Origin: Acidobacteria bacterium UBA7540
GTDB lineage: Bacteria; Acidobacteriota; Terriglobia; UBA7540
Assembly (NCBI GenBank): GCA_002478145.1
Contig: DLMI01000092.1
Coordinates: forward strand, 1 to 60,134
DNA length: 60,134 nucleotides
Reading direction: 5' to 3'
A program made the translations under genes and the position numbers. Shown here in pieces: positions 35,501 to 44,130 of this stretch (position 1 is its first letter; each line of letters begins with the position of its first letter). The notes beneath the pieces are model-generated. The model did no database searches. It had not been told where the DNA came from and saw only the letters and a list, made by a program, of their open reading frames with translations.

Positions 35501-36417
35501 AGATCATCAAACCCATCATTGTCGTAGTCACCGGCCGCGATGCCGTTGTTTCCGTAGATGTCGATTCCGGTCGCCGCGTCAAGCACCGTCCGCCAATAAT
35601 CCGCGCCACGCAGCATTTGCGTGCGGTAGGAGGAGACGTCCTTGAGCGCAATCGAGGTGATGTCCACGAAAATCGGTTGATGGGAGAGGCTCTGGATTTC
35701 CGAAAGGGGTTGCCACTTCTTTGCCACCAATTCCCCTGCGGGGCTCTGCTCCCAATCAATCTGCCACACGCCGATTCTCTGCAGGCGGTGCAGCCGCGGC
35801 CCTGTGCCCACGAGCGTGTACCGAATCTCGGTCGTGATGCGGAGCGGAGAAGCCGAGGCGACCTCCAAATCCGCCACTTTGAACTCGACGATGAGAACCT
35901 CTGAGATCAAACCAAGTGAAGATCGGAACTCCTCGAGAAAGGCGTCCCGGCCGAGTGACAGGTCCGAGGAAAAACTCGCGCGCCGGACGGCGAGAGTCGG
36001 ATCCTCGCGGATGCGGTCAAACCCCTGGGGAGCGGGCGAGGCCGCCGCGAGTTGCGGCGAAAGGAATGCCGCGAGGGCGCCCACATCATTTTTGTTCTTA
36101 CGAAGCTCAACCGCCCATGCCGAGAAATGGCTCTCGATCTCGCGGCCATACCTCTCGCTGGGATAATCATCCACCTTCTGCCGGGCTTTCCGGATCAGCT
36201 CCTCGAGGGGAGAGTGCACCCGATATTGCGGAAGAATTCGGTAATCAGAGAACAGAGGGGAGACCACGGGGAGCCCTGTGGCAACTTCCTGAGCGCCCGG
36301 AGAGGCAATTGCCCCGAACAGCGGCGCGGGGAGGAGCAGTGTGGATGCATAGCCACAAGCGCTCAGGAAATCCCGCCGTGAAAGCGTGCTTTCGATTCGC
36401 CGTGGACGATTTCCCAT
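32578..36417 (-). CDS. Tat-exported FG-GAP/UnbV protein fused to a redoxin-like and a TPR domain
   Basis: 1,279 residues. The leader STLSRRDFLSACGYASTLLL is a Tat signal. Residues about 280-740 carry FG-GAP/VCBS repeats with calcium-type loops (DYDNDGFDDLYI, DYDRDGRLDIYF, DFDQDGWPDLYV, DFDHDGRLEIAL). An ASPIC/UnbV domain follows (NRDAVGAAVIL to SAEIRWPSGNVQHFEG). Residues about 860-1010 are a TlpA-like thioredoxin fold, but the CxxC position reads SPPS (ALNFWAIWSPPSVE), so it cannot do disulfide chemistry. The last 240 residues are six to seven TPRs. CRTAC1-like UnbV proteins are common in Acidobacteriota; the redoxin-TPR extension is unusual. Confidence 0.9.
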   Translation of the reverse strand: MGNRPRRIESTLSRRDFLSACGYASTLLLPAPLFGAIASPGAQEVATGLPVVSPLFSDYRILPQYRVHSPLEELIRKARQKVDDYPSERYGREIESHFSAWAVELRKNKNDVGALAAFLSPQLAAASPAPQGFDRIREDPTLAVRRASFSSDLSLGRDAFLEEFRSSLGLISEVLIVEFKVADLEVASASPLRITTEIRYTLVGTGPRLHRLQRIGVWQIDWEQSPAGELVAKKWQPLSEIQSLSHQPIFVDITSIALKDVSSYRTQMLRGADYWRTVLDAATGIDIYGNNGIAAGDYDNDGFDDLYICQPSGLPNRLYHNRGDGTFEDVTEAAGVGVLDNTPCALFADVNNNGHQDLVVVTANGPLLFLNQGNGRFALKPGAFRFARPPQGTFTGAAFGDYDRDGRLDIYFCLYSYYKGLEQYHFPVPYYDARNGPPNFLFHNEGDASFQDVTAVTGLNQNNDRFSFDCTWCDFDQDGWPDLYVVNDFGRKNLYHNNRDGTFTDIAEEAGVVDVGPGMSSCWFDYDNDQNLDLYVSDMWEASGMRLTAQMNFPEQMPADVRALFRHHAKGNSLFRNLGNGRFEDRSAVAGVEKAGWSWSCHAWDFGHDGRSHLYIANGMISGPSRDDLESFFWQQVVSRSPADAHPTLPYELGWNAINELIRSDGTWAGYQRNVFFFNNGDGTFSNISGAVGLDLPDDSRAFALADFDHDGRLEIALKNRTGPQLRILRCEATGLGNVLALRLRGAKSNRDAVGAAVILQTAEGRQMKILQAGTGFPSQHTKEIFFGIGKAVSASAEIRWPSGNVQHFEGLPANHRIEIEEGAEGFQAKAFHPHQPLSVIPDPPAAVPPPAACETWLMDPILAPDFELPDVTGKSHLLSALRGKAVALNFWAIWSPPSVETLRALDRSPALRRPGILEVLAINLDKPEEAAQVRAFVHGNSLRLPVLLTSDDVTGIYNLVYHFMFDRRRNLGLPTTFLIDPKGYIVKVYQGPVDAERLNADCHRIPHTPEDRVRLTLPFPGKLYLGEFRRNVFTYGAAFSQAGYYDQAIREFTLALETDPNYAEAHYNLGTLYLKQGKPEEARRHLQRALELRHEYPDALNNLGLLAAQAGETPEAIRYFQEAIRQRPDYALALFNLGNVYRREQRFSEAKRALERAVALAPDDPEMNYGVGMLYAQLNDTDRALKYWQQALQLRPDYPEALNNLGVLFLHQGRTAEAQEEFQRAIRVAADFDQPYLNLARLYITQGEKTRAREILREWLARHPEHAAARSMLEQVGQ

Positions 36418-36669
36418 GAATGCTCCCGATCCATGTGAGGTGTCGGACGCTCTAACCTAACAACAAGATCGTCAGCGGTCAAGAAAGCCTCCTCCGGTGA
36501 CGTAAGTTTTCCTGTGTAAAAGGGAGGAGGGTCGAAGTTGGTTTTGGGCTAACAACCTGAAACCAGATCCTTGTTTCCTGGAACACCTCAAGAATGCGAG
36601 GGTCAGCAGATAGGTGCAATCGAATACTCATGAGGTTGCGTCTTTGGATTCACTCCGGCAAACCGCCTT

Positions 36670-37791
36670 CTACCGATCATAGTAACCGTACTTCTCGATT
36701 TCGTCCCACATGGCCAGGACATTCTCGAGTTTGGCGGCAGGATGAATCTCGGTAGTCGAGCCAATCCAGAAGCGCCCTGCGGCCCCGGCTTCGTCGATGG
36801 TCTTCCGCACTGTTTCCCGGACCTCTGATTCGGCGCCGAAAGGCAGGAGTTGCGAGACGTCAATCCCACCCATCAAGATCCACTCCGGATAAGCCTTCCG
36901 GACGTCTCCCGCATACATCCTCGACAACGGTTCTAGAGGATTGATTCCATCGATCCCAGCTTGGCGGAAATCCTCTAGCACGGCCCAAAGGTTGCCGTCC
37001 GAGTGGTAGATCACTTTAATTCCGTGCTCATGCCACGCATCCACCAACTTTGCAAGCCGCGGAAAGAACTCCTTCCGCAGGAACTTAGGCGAGAAGAAAA
37101 CCTGTTCCGTACCGGCGATATCGGAATAGACCAGAGTTACAGGTGATAAGTCGGGGTCGGCTGTCTCGTGGACGCGTTGGATCTCCGCCCAGTTCAGCGC
37201 TTCCAACCAATCCGATACGAGCTGAGGGTTCTCCGCGTAGGCATAGGCCAGCAGGTCCAGTCCCGCCCGCACGTGAGCAGTGTCCAGCCCCACGGGGCTC
37301 TCGTTGGGGAAAATCACGGTGTTCTCGCCAACCTTCTCCTGCAACTCCAGAAACTGCTCGCGAGGTGACTTTGAAGACGCTCCCCAGACATTACTCTTCC
37401 CGGCGAAGGTGAAAATGTCGCCAAACTGGCGACGGTGGATTTCCTCGATGTTGCGGGGAATGTAATCGAGCAACCCCCGCACATCGTTGAACGGACGCTC
37501 GATGAGCCAACTGGTCCACCATTCCTGTTTGTAAACGAAGCCGTCCTCGTGCCGGATGAGCTTCTCTTCCACGGGCGGCGCTATCCCCCGCGTAATATCA
37601 AGCCGCTCGCCAATGGTTTTGCACAGCAAGTCCAATCCGTTCTGCAAGGTGACCTTCTCACCCGTAGTATATTCAATGAGAGGTATATGCTGGATGAGAT
37701 CAAAGACGGGTACACGGTCAGGGAGTTCACCCCGCAGAGTGCATTCAATGCGCTGCCGTGCCGTCATTCGATCCCTGGGAAGTTTGCGCAT
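36670..37791 (-). CDS. Uroporphyrinogen decarboxylase-family protein (URO-D/methyltransferase type)
   Basis: 373 residues, start after GAGGAGATAAG. The TIM-barrel features of the URO-D family are seen: MTARQRIECTLRGELPDRVPVFD at the start, the central IKVIYHSDGNLWAVLEDFRQAGIDGINPLEP and MGGIDVSQLLPFG toward the end. It is not HemE itself, since the HemE N-terminal RxP motifs are absent and the sequence resembles the divergent members that handle corrinoid methyl transfer or unknown substrates. It has no operon partner here, so substrate cannot be inferred. Confidence 0.85.
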   Translation of the reverse strand: MRKLPRDRMTARQRIECTLRGELPDRVPVFDLIQHIPLIEYTTGEKVTLQNGLDLLCKTIGERLDITRGIAPPVEEKLIRHEDGFVYKQEWWTSWLIERPFNDVRGLLDYIPRNIEEIHRRQFGDIFTFAGKSNVWGASSKSPREQFLELQEKVGENTVIFPNESPVGLDTAHVRAGLDLLAYAYAENPQLVSDWLEALNWAEIQRVHETADPDLSPVTLVYSDIAGTEQVFFSPKFLRKEFFPRLAKLVDAWHEHGIKVIYHSDGNLWAVLEDFRQAGIDGINPLEPLSRMYAGDVRKAYPEWILMGGIDVSQLLPFGAESEVRETVRKTIDEAGAAGRFWIGSTTEIHPAAKLENVLAMWDEIEKYGYYDR

Positions 37792-38267
37792 CGCTTATCT
37801 CCTCTTCAACAACAACCACACCTCTTGATGACCGTTTCGGCGAGCATATCAACGACCACGGCGGTCCGTACCGGCATGCTCTGTGCCACCCTGTGGGCGT
37901 CAGTCCCGAACTAGCGCTTTGGACTTCTTCATGATACTCCCCAGCTTTATGTGTCAACAAAAATCGAATTCCAAACTCTGAAACTGGCTCAGGATGACAT
38001 GTCATTCTGATCCCGCCTTGCGGGAGAAGAATCTGCTTTTGGTTGCGACCGAAGGCCGGGCTGTAAACTTTATGCGGTGCTTGGCATTTGCCGATAGAGA
38101 CGAATGGAGGCAAAAGCAGGGTGAGGTCCAGGGCCTGCTTGGCGGGCTAGTTGGGTTGCTTACCCTGCGCGGATCGTTTGCCGGCTGGGGTCTTGCAATC
38201 GACCACGTGAAGGCGTGCACCAGGGCAGGTCAGGCGGAAAATGCCCTCGTGATTGGAGTGAGATGCC
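37792..38267. other. Intergenic region with half of a palindromic repeat
   Basis: Positions about 37988-38050 (ctcaggatgacatgtcattc, then agaagaatctgcttttggtt) match one arm and the centre of the element at 10936-11068, with an extra small palindrome cccgccttgcggg inserted. The remaining 200 bp before the kinase have no recognisable gene. Confidence 0.6.
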
Positions 38268-40736
38268 ATGAAGTCAGCGGGCCAGAGCCTGATCGAGTCC
38301 GGAGAAGGAGAGGAACCCCTTGTGGCGAGGACGCTCGTCGACATTACCGAGCATAAACAAGCCGAACAAGCCTTGGCACAGGAGCGCGATCTGCTGGGCA
38401 CCCTCATGGATAACCTTCCTGACCACATCTATTTCAAGGATCGCCAAAGCCGCTTTCTTCGCATCAATAGGGCTCACGCCATAGCGTTTGGGTTAAGCGA
38501 CCCTGGCCAAGCCATCGGCAAGACGGACTTCGATTTCTTCGCCGCCGAACACGCCCAGCAAGCCTACAATGATGAGCAGGAAGTCATCACCACCGGGAAG
38601 CCGATGACAGCCAAAGAGGAAAAGGAAACTTGGCCCGACGGGCGGGTGACCTGGGCCTCCACCACCAAAATGCCTTTCCGAGACGCCAACGGAGCCATTA
38701 TCGGGACGTTTGGTGTCTCTCGGGACATCACCGAGCGCAAGCAAGCGGAGAAAGTCCTAGAAGAGCGAACCGCCTACCTCAACACCCTCATTGATATCAG
38801 CCCCGTGGGCATCGCGGTTCTGGACAAAGAGGAACGCATCCAGATGTGCAACCCAGCCTTCGAGAGACTCTTTCTCTTCTCGCGCCAAGAAATGCAGGGC
38901 TTCAATCTGGATGAGCTCATTATACCCACGGAATTGGTTTCCGAAGCTGAGAGTTTAACCAGGCAGACCCTGGGTGGCGCCAGCGTGCGCGCCACCAGCC
39001 GCCGGCGTCGCAAAGACGGCACCCTCGTGGATGTGGAAATCTACGCTGTGCCACTGGTGATGGACGACAAGCCGCTGGGGTTCTTGGGCCTTTACCAAGA
39101 CGTCACCGAGCGGAAACAAGCGGAGGAAGCCTTGGCGCAGGAGCGCGATCTGCTGGGCACCCTCATGGACAATCTCCCCGACACCATCTACTTCAAGGAC
39201 CGGGAGAGCCGCTTTACCCGGATCAATGAAGCGGTCGCTAGAGGGTTCGGGCTAAGCGACCCTGGCCAGGCAATCGGCAAGACGGACTTCGATTTTTTCA
39301 CCGCCGAACACGCCCAACAGGCCTACAACGATGAGCAGGAAGTCATCACCACCGGGAAGCCGATGACGGCCAAAGAGGAGAAGGAAACTTGGCCCGACGG
39401 GCGGGTGACCTGGGTCTCGACCACTAAAATGCCCTTCCGAGACGCCAACGGAGCCATTATTGGAACGTTTGGTGTCTCGCACGACATCACCAAGCGCAAG
39501 CGGGCCGAGGAGGCGCTCCGAACCTCGGAAGAGCGCTACCGTGAACTGTTCGAAAATGCCAGCGACCTCGTTTACACCGCCGATCTCGAGGGCCGTCTAA
39601 CCTCTCTCAACAGAGTCGCGGAGCAAACCATCGGGTACTCTCGGGAGGAAGCTGCCCAGATGAACCTCCGGCAACTGGTCGACCCCAGGCACTGGCAGCG
39701 GGTTGAACAGATCCGCGAGCGGCTCCTGGCGGGTGATTCCGCTGTCACCCTCGAGCTGGAAATCACGGCAAAAGATGGCAGCCGGGTGATGCTGGAAGTG
39801 AACCCCCGCCTGATCTACAAAGGCGGGAAACCCGTCGGGATGCAAGGCATTGGGCGCGACATCACGGGCCGGGAGGAGAGAGAAATGGAGTTGCGCCACG
39901 CTCAGAAGCTGGAGTCCGTGGGTCGCCTGGCATCCGGAATTGCCCACGAAATCAATACCCCCATCCAATTCGTGGGTGACAATACGCGCTTCGTGCAAGA
40001 TTCTTTCAGGGGTTTGCAAACCCTCCTCAGCAAGTACCAGGAACTCCGCGATGCCGCGGCCTCCGGCGCCGTCAGCCCAGACCTCCTGGCCGCAGTGCGC
40101 CGAATCGAAGAGGAATCGGACTGTGCCTACTTGCTGGAGGAGATTCCCAAAGCACTCACGCAGACGCTCGATGGTGTGACTAGGGTGGCGACCCTCGTGC
40201 GCGCCATGAAAGATTTCGCTCACCCGGAGAGCAAGGAGAAGGCTGCCGCCGACCTCAACAAGGCGCTGCTTAGCACCCTTGCCGTGGCGCGTAACGAGCT
40301 GAAGTGTGTTGCCGATGTCGAGGCCGATCTCGGCGATCTGCCACTGGTGGTTTGCAATATCAGCGATTTGAACCAGGTTTTCCTGAACCTGCTGGTGAAT
40401 GCCGCCCACGCCATCGGCGACGTGGTAAAAGGCACTGGGAAGAAAGGCAAGATCCGGGTTCGCACGGTGCCGGAGGGCAAGACGGTTCTAGTCACTATCA
40501 CGGACACCGGGTGCGGCATTCCTGAGAGCATCCGCACCAAGGTTTTCGATCCCTTTTTCACCACCAAAGGAGTGGGGCGCGGAACGGGACAGGGCTTGGC
40601 GATTGCGCGGTCGGTGGTAGTCGAGCGCCACAAAGGGACCCTGACCTTTGAGAGCGAAGTAGGCAAGGGAACGAGCTTCTACGTCCGTTTACCTGTCGAA
40701 TCCGAGGAATATTCCGAGAAGACAAGAGTGCCGTGA
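38268..40736 (+). CDS. Multi-PAS sensor histidine kinase
   Basis: 822 residues. It opens with the tail of a PAC motif (LVDITEHKQAEQALAQERD), then has four PAS/PAC domains and a HisKA-like region with IAHEINTPIQFVGDN (His near 560). An HATPase_c domain follows: NQVFLNLLVNAAHAI (N box), DTGCGIPESIRTKVFDPFFTTK (G1/F) and GRGTGQGLAI (G2). PAS1 (38371-38750) and PAS3 (39130-39509) are nearly identical at DNA level, a recent duplication of 253 codons. No membrane segment is present, so it senses cytoplasmic signals. The abrupt N-terminus suggests loss of an upstream PAS. It pairs with the response regulator downstream. Confidence 0.92.
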   Translation: MKSAGQSLIESGEGEEPLVARTLVDITEHKQAEQALAQERDLLGTLMDNLPDHIYFKDRQSRFLRINRAHAIAFGLSDPGQAIGKTDFDFFAAEHAQQAYNDEQEVITTGKPMTAKEEKETWPDGRVTWASTTKMPFRDANGAIIGTFGVSRDITERKQAEKVLEERTAYLNTLIDISPVGIAVLDKEERIQMCNPAFERLFLFSRQEMQGFNLDELIIPTELVSEAESLTRQTLGGASVRATSRRRRKDGTLVDVEIYAVPLVMDDKPLGFLGLYQDVTERKQAEEALAQERDLLGTLMDNLPDTIYFKDRESRFTRINEAVARGFGLSDPGQAIGKTDFDFFTAEHAQQAYNDEQEVITTGKPMTAKEEKETWPDGRVTWVSTTKMPFRDANGAIIGTFGVSHDITKRKRAEEALRTSEERYRELFENASDLVYTADLEGRLTSLNRVAEQTIGYSREEAAQMNLRQLVDPRHWQRVEQIRERLLAGDSAVTLELEITAKDGSRVMLEVNPRLIYKGGKPVGMQGIGRDITGREEREMELRHAQKLESVGRLASGIAHEINTPIQFVGDNTRFVQDSFRGLQTLLSKYQELRDAAASGAVSPDLLAAVRRIEEESDCAYLLEEIPKALTQTLDGVTRVATLVRAMKDFAHPESKEKAAADLNKALLSTLAVARNELKCVADVEADLGDLPLVVCNISDLNQVFLNLLVNAAHAIGDVVKGTGKKGKIRVRTVPEGKTVLVTITDTGCGIPESIRTKVFDPFFTTKGVGRGTGQGLAIARSVVVERHKGTLTFESEVGKGTSFYVRLPVESEEYSEKTRVP

Positions 40737-40741
40737 GGCGC

Positions 40742-40843
40742 ATGCTTTTTGTAGAGGAGCTGGCAGCGCTGGGGGTCCAGGAAGATCTTGCCGGTTGGCG
40801 TGCCATGGCGGCAGAGATACCGGCACTGTTGGCGGAGGTATGA
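40742..40843 (+). CDS. Possible 33-residue peptide between kinase and regulator
   Basis: ATG 40742 opens a frame to TGA 40841-40843, two bases before the regulator ATG. The product (MLFVEELAALGVQEDLAGWR and on) would be an amphipathic helix. A GTG at 40733 overlapping the kinase stop as GTGA is an alternative start. It may be a small protein, a remnant, or chance. Confidence 0.3.
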   Translation: MLFVEELAALGVQEDLAGWRAMAAEIPALLAEV

Positions 40844-40844
40844 T

Positions 40845-42092
40845 ATGGCCGAACTGATCCGACCGCGAATTCTGATTGTGGACGACGAGGTGCTGGTGCT
40901 CGATGCCCTGCAACGGCAGTTGCGGACGCACTTTGACGTGACCGTTGCCTCCGAGCCTAAGGAAGCCATAAAACTGGTTGTGTCCAAAGGACCGTATGCC
41001 GCAGTCGTCTCCGACCTGCGGATGCCCGGCATGGATGGTGTGGCCCTGCTGTACTGCATCCGGAAGCTCTCGCCGGATACGGTGCGTGTCCTACTGACCG
41101 GTTACGCGGACGTCGAAGCGGCGATCGCGGCGGTCAACGAAGGAAATATCTTTCGCTTCCTCTGCAAACCTTGCCCGACCGGGACGCTCATCCGAGCGCT
41201 GGAGGCTTCCGTCGAACAGCACCGGCTGATCACCACCGAGCGCGTGCTCCTGGAGCAGACGCTGTGCACCGGCCTTAAAACCCTTACCGACATCCTGGCG
41301 CTTGTCAACCCCGTAGCTTTCGGGCGCGCCATCCGCGCCCGTAAGCTGATAAGTGAATTGGCTTCTCTCAAGAAGGTATCGGACCCTTGGCAGGCTGAAA
41401 TCGCAGCCATGATGGCACAGATCGGATGGGTGACCCTTCCCGCTGAGACCGCGAGCAAGCTCTATCATGGCGCAGCACTCTCTCTATCCGAACAGGCCAT
41501 CGTGGATAACCTGCCCACCGTGACGGAACAACTCCTGGCCAACATTCCCCACCTGGAGCCCGTCCGGGAGATTCTGCATTACCAAGATAAGCACTACGAC
41601 GGGCAGGGACTACCTCACAACAAGACCTGCGGTGACGCCATCCCCTGGGGGGCACGCGCGCTCAAGGCCGTCTCGGATTTCGACGTCCTGGAGTCTCAGG
41701 GCTACTCGGTGGAAGTGGCGATAGATACCATGCGAGTTCGCACGGGGTGGTATGACCCCGCCATGCTGGAAGCCCTCGAAAAACTGCGAGGAGACACACC
41801 CCGCGACGCGACGGTCATGAAGGTCCCCCTCCACGCGGTGCAGCCGGGAATGATCTTCGCCGAAGATGTCAAGAACCACTCTGGCCTGCCGCTGATTGCA
41901 CGCGGTCAAGAGGTTACGCCGAGCTTGATCGAGCGGATCAAGAATTTGGCGCTGAATTCGAAGATTAATGATCCCGTGCTGGTCGTACTTCCGATCCAGC
42001 CGTCCATCCCTCCACTAGGCGCAGAGGCATTGGACGCTCAAGGCGGGTATAGCCTCGCGGGGGGAACACAGCCCAAAAACGCTGGGGTCTGA
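40845..42092 (+). CDS. Response regulator with degenerate HD-GYP-like output domain
   Basis: 415 residues from ATG 40845 (GGCGGAGG upstream). The receiver has ILIVDDE, VVSDLRMPGMDG (phospho-acceptor near Asp56), the conserved Thr in VLLTGYAD and Lys in FLCKPC. Residues about 175-330 follow the HD-GYP/HDOD-type helical plan, with HYQDKHYDGQGLPHNKTCGDAIPWGARALKAVSDFD, but the HD pair itself is replaced (AAMMAQIGWVTLP where LHDIGKI is expected). Phosphodiesterase activity is therefore doubtful; it may bind rather than cleave cyclic di-GMP. Directly downstream of the multi-PAS kinase. Confidence 0.88.
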   Translation: MAELIRPRILIVDDEVLVLDALQRQLRTHFDVTVASEPKEAIKLVVSKGPYAAVVSDLRMPGMDGVALLYCIRKLSPDTVRVLLTGYADVEAAIAAVNEGNIFRFLCKPCPTGTLIRALEASVEQHRLITTERVLLEQTLCTGLKTLTDILALVNPVAFGRAIRARKLISELASLKKVSDPWQAEIAAMMAQIGWVTLPAETASKLYHGAALSLSEQAIVDNLPTVTEQLLANIPHLEPVREILHYQDKHYDGQGLPHNKTCGDAIPWGARALKAVSDFDVLESQGYSVEVAIDTMRVRTGWYDPAMLEALEKLRGDTPRDATVMKVPLHAVQPGMIFAEDVKNHSGLPLIARGQEVTPSLIERIKNLALNSKINDPVLVVLPIQPSIPPLGAEALDAQGGYSLAGGTQPKNAGV

Positions 42093-42139
42093 GCGGGTCC
42101 GCCCCGAGGAACGCCTGGGATCAGGCGAGACTCCCCTCG

Positions 42140-42871
42140 TCACACGGCTTCTACCTTGCCAAGTTCGTCGATCTGCCGCTCGATGTTCTCGCTCACCTCC
42201 ACCCCCTCTCGGCTAACCCCCTGATCGAGGGCCTCGAGGATACCTATCATCCGATGGAGTGGGACGGCGACAAGGAGATGGTCTTTGGCAAAGCCAGCCA
42301 ATCTCCTCGCCCCAAAATCGAGGAGAGACAGGCCTATCTCACCCGTGACCGTTGGGTAGGTGATCCCAGTCCTGCAAGCGGGACCAGAAAGCTCGACCTT
42401 CAAGGAGCCACCTTCCCAGTAGCCCGCCAAACTTACAAGACGGTGGAGAGGGTCGGGTTTGCCAACGAACACCACGATGTCAGGTTGGGTCGCCGCGCCC
42501 GATAAGGGCGAGAAAAAGACGTGACTCGCCATCCCCAGGGGTGGCGGGACAGTCTGTTGGCTGCGATGCATCGCAACACGGGAGCAGTAGACCTTTTCTT
42601 TGTTGACGAGGAAATGCACTAGCCCTTCTCTCCCTTGTGGTGGCATCTGTCCAAGCCCTAGGCTGACGAGGCCCCCGGGGCAGCCACAGGTCTCCGCAGT
42701 GATGGTGACGGCTTCGCCTTCGCTGGCTTTCTTCAAGGCTTGGCACACGGAAACTTTTCCCTGAGGAGAGGGGGTCCCTGGTGCCGGTGCGCCCGCGAAA
42801 GTCACGGCGATGGGGTCCGTGTCGAGCTGCAGTTCCTTTTTCAACCGCTCAGACCATTTCTGCCAATACAT
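42140..42871 (-). CDS. DUF169 family protein
   Basis: 243 residues from ATG 42871, placed by GGGGGGAG eight bases upstream; the frame is open further but without a ribosome site. The pattern WSERLKKELQLDTDPIAVTFAG, a cysteine-bearing VCQALKKASEGEAVTITAETCGCPGG and MGIT-type GITYPTVTGEIGLSLLDFGAR matches the DUF169 family, whose members often carry a conserved Cys/Arg pocket and are found in anaerobes and metal-related clusters. Function is unknown. It is divergent from the VanY-like gene and convergent with the regulator. Confidence 0.8.
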   Translation of the reverse strand: MYWQKWSERLKKELQLDTDPIAVTFAGAPAPGTPSPQGKVSVCQALKKASEGEAVTITAETCGCPGGLVSLGLGQMPPQGREGLVHFLVNKEKVYCSRVAMHRSQQTVPPPLGMASHVFFSPLSGAATQPDIVVFVGKPDPLHRLVSLAGYWEGGSLKVELSGPACRTGITYPTVTGEIGLSLLDFGARRLAGFAKDHLLVAVPLHRMIGILEALDQGVSREGVEVSENIERQIDELGKVEAV

Positions 42872-43118
42872 TTTCTCCCCCCTGCACTTCCGCCCCAGGC
42901 CGCTCACCCCAACCTCTGCCTGTCGATGAGATGAGGCCGCTGACCATCTACTGAAGGAGGTGGCAACCCTGCCGCTCGAAGCCAAGGCCGCACCCCGTCC
43001 CGCATAAGTAGCAAGCAGATTGTATCCAACCCACGCTCGCAGAGTCAATTATGCCTTGGGCTCAAAAAAAGAGGTGGGAAAGGTCGATCCACGCGGATAC
43101 AATTGCGCACCACAAGCA

Positions 43119-44084
43119 ATGACCAGAGCCGACAAACCGAAGTGCCGGAGCAAAGCCTTGGCGGCCGGTAACAGGGTGTGCCTAGGGGCCGTGATTTGCT
43201 CGCTCTTCGCCGGCCCACTATCGACTACAAAGCTGGGCGTTACAATTTCGAATGGTAGACACGCCAGTGCCTTGGAGAATTCGATTTCAGACCAACTGCC
43301 CGGGTGCATCACTGAATCACCGTTCTTCAAGAGTCTACCAAAGGGCTTCCGCTGGCCGGACCCTGGCGACGCGTTGAGCCTGCGCGTGCTCGAGGAATAC
43401 GGGGCGCTCTTCGTCGCTCGTGGAGGAGTTGTGCTTCCCCCCGTTGTGATATTTCCAGACCAAAATGCCGTCGCGCATTGGCAATCAAGCCTAAGCGTAG
43501 AGCAGGCTGAGCTCGCCGGCATCCCTGTGAGACTTCAGAGCGCCGCGATGCGAGCCTTGATGAAGGCCCGCGAGGAAGCATTTCAAGCTCATGTTGACAT
43601 TTCACCCCGCGGCCCTGATGCAGCACAGCGCAGCTATGCCCAAACCCTCGAACTATGGAGGAGCCGTGTTAATCCGGGTCTTCAACATTGGGTCGATAAG
43701 GGCTTACTGAGTGCCTCCGAAGCAGAAAGGATCAGAAAATTACCTGCCCGTGAGCAGGTGCCCGAGATCCTCGAGCTCGAAAAGCGAGGGCTGTATTTCA
43801 GCAAAGATCTCTCCAAGTCAGTTCTCTTGTCCGTAGCACCTCCTGGCGCCTCACAGCATCTTTCCATGCTCGCCTTCGATGTCAAAGAACACGATGACCC
43901 TGTCGTCCGTTTAATCCTGGAACACCATGGCTGGTTTCAAACCGTAAGGTCTGACTTGCCCCACTTTACTTACCTGGGCGTCAAAAAACAACTGCTTCCA
44001 TCCCTCGGGCTCAAGATGGTCAGAAACGGCGACCGCGTGTTCTGGATTCCAGACTTTGCGTGCCCGCCACCTACGAAACCGTAG
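43119..44084 (+). CDS. VanY/M15-like D,D-carboxypeptidase-family protein, exported
   Basis: 321 residues from ATG 43119; an earlier in-frame start at 43020 overlaps the upstream region of the divergent gene. A hydrophobic segment after basic residues (GNRVCLGAVICSLFAGPLS) is a signal or anchor. The C-terminal motif SQHLSMLAFDV matches SxHxxGxAxD of M15 metallopeptidases (Gly replaced by Met) and DLPHFTYLG supplies the third zinc ligand. The family trims peptidoglycan stem peptides in the periplasm. The N-terminal 180 residues are less conserved. Ribosome site is weak, so the start is uncertain. Confidence 0.75.
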   Translation: MTRADKPKCRSKALAAGNRVCLGAVICSLFAGPLSTTKLGVTISNGRHASALENSISDQLPGCITESPFFKSLPKGFRWPDPGDALSLRVLEEYGALFVARGGVVLPPVVIFPDQNAVAHWQSSLSVEQAELAGIPVRLQSAAMRALMKAREEAFQAHVDISPRGPDAAQRSYAQTLELWRSRVNPGLQHWVDKGLLSASEAERIRKLPAREQVPEILELEKRGLYFSKDLSKSVLLSVAPPGASQHLSMLAFDVKEHDDPVVRLILEHHGWFQTVRSDLPHFTYLGVKKQLLPSLGLKMVRNGDRVFWIPDFACPPPTKP

Positions 44085-44130
44085 ATCTGGAAGTGGGAGA
44101 TATTTGGGGTTCGTCGGGAAAGCTTCTTTC

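Noticed and set aside
34714..35904. 396-residue plus-strand frame
   Set aside because: Val/Ile-rich translation antisense to Asp-rich FG-GAP loops; typical shadow.
36670..37791. hemE
   Set aside because: Family resemblance only; conserved HemE N-terminal motifs are missing and no heme genes are near.
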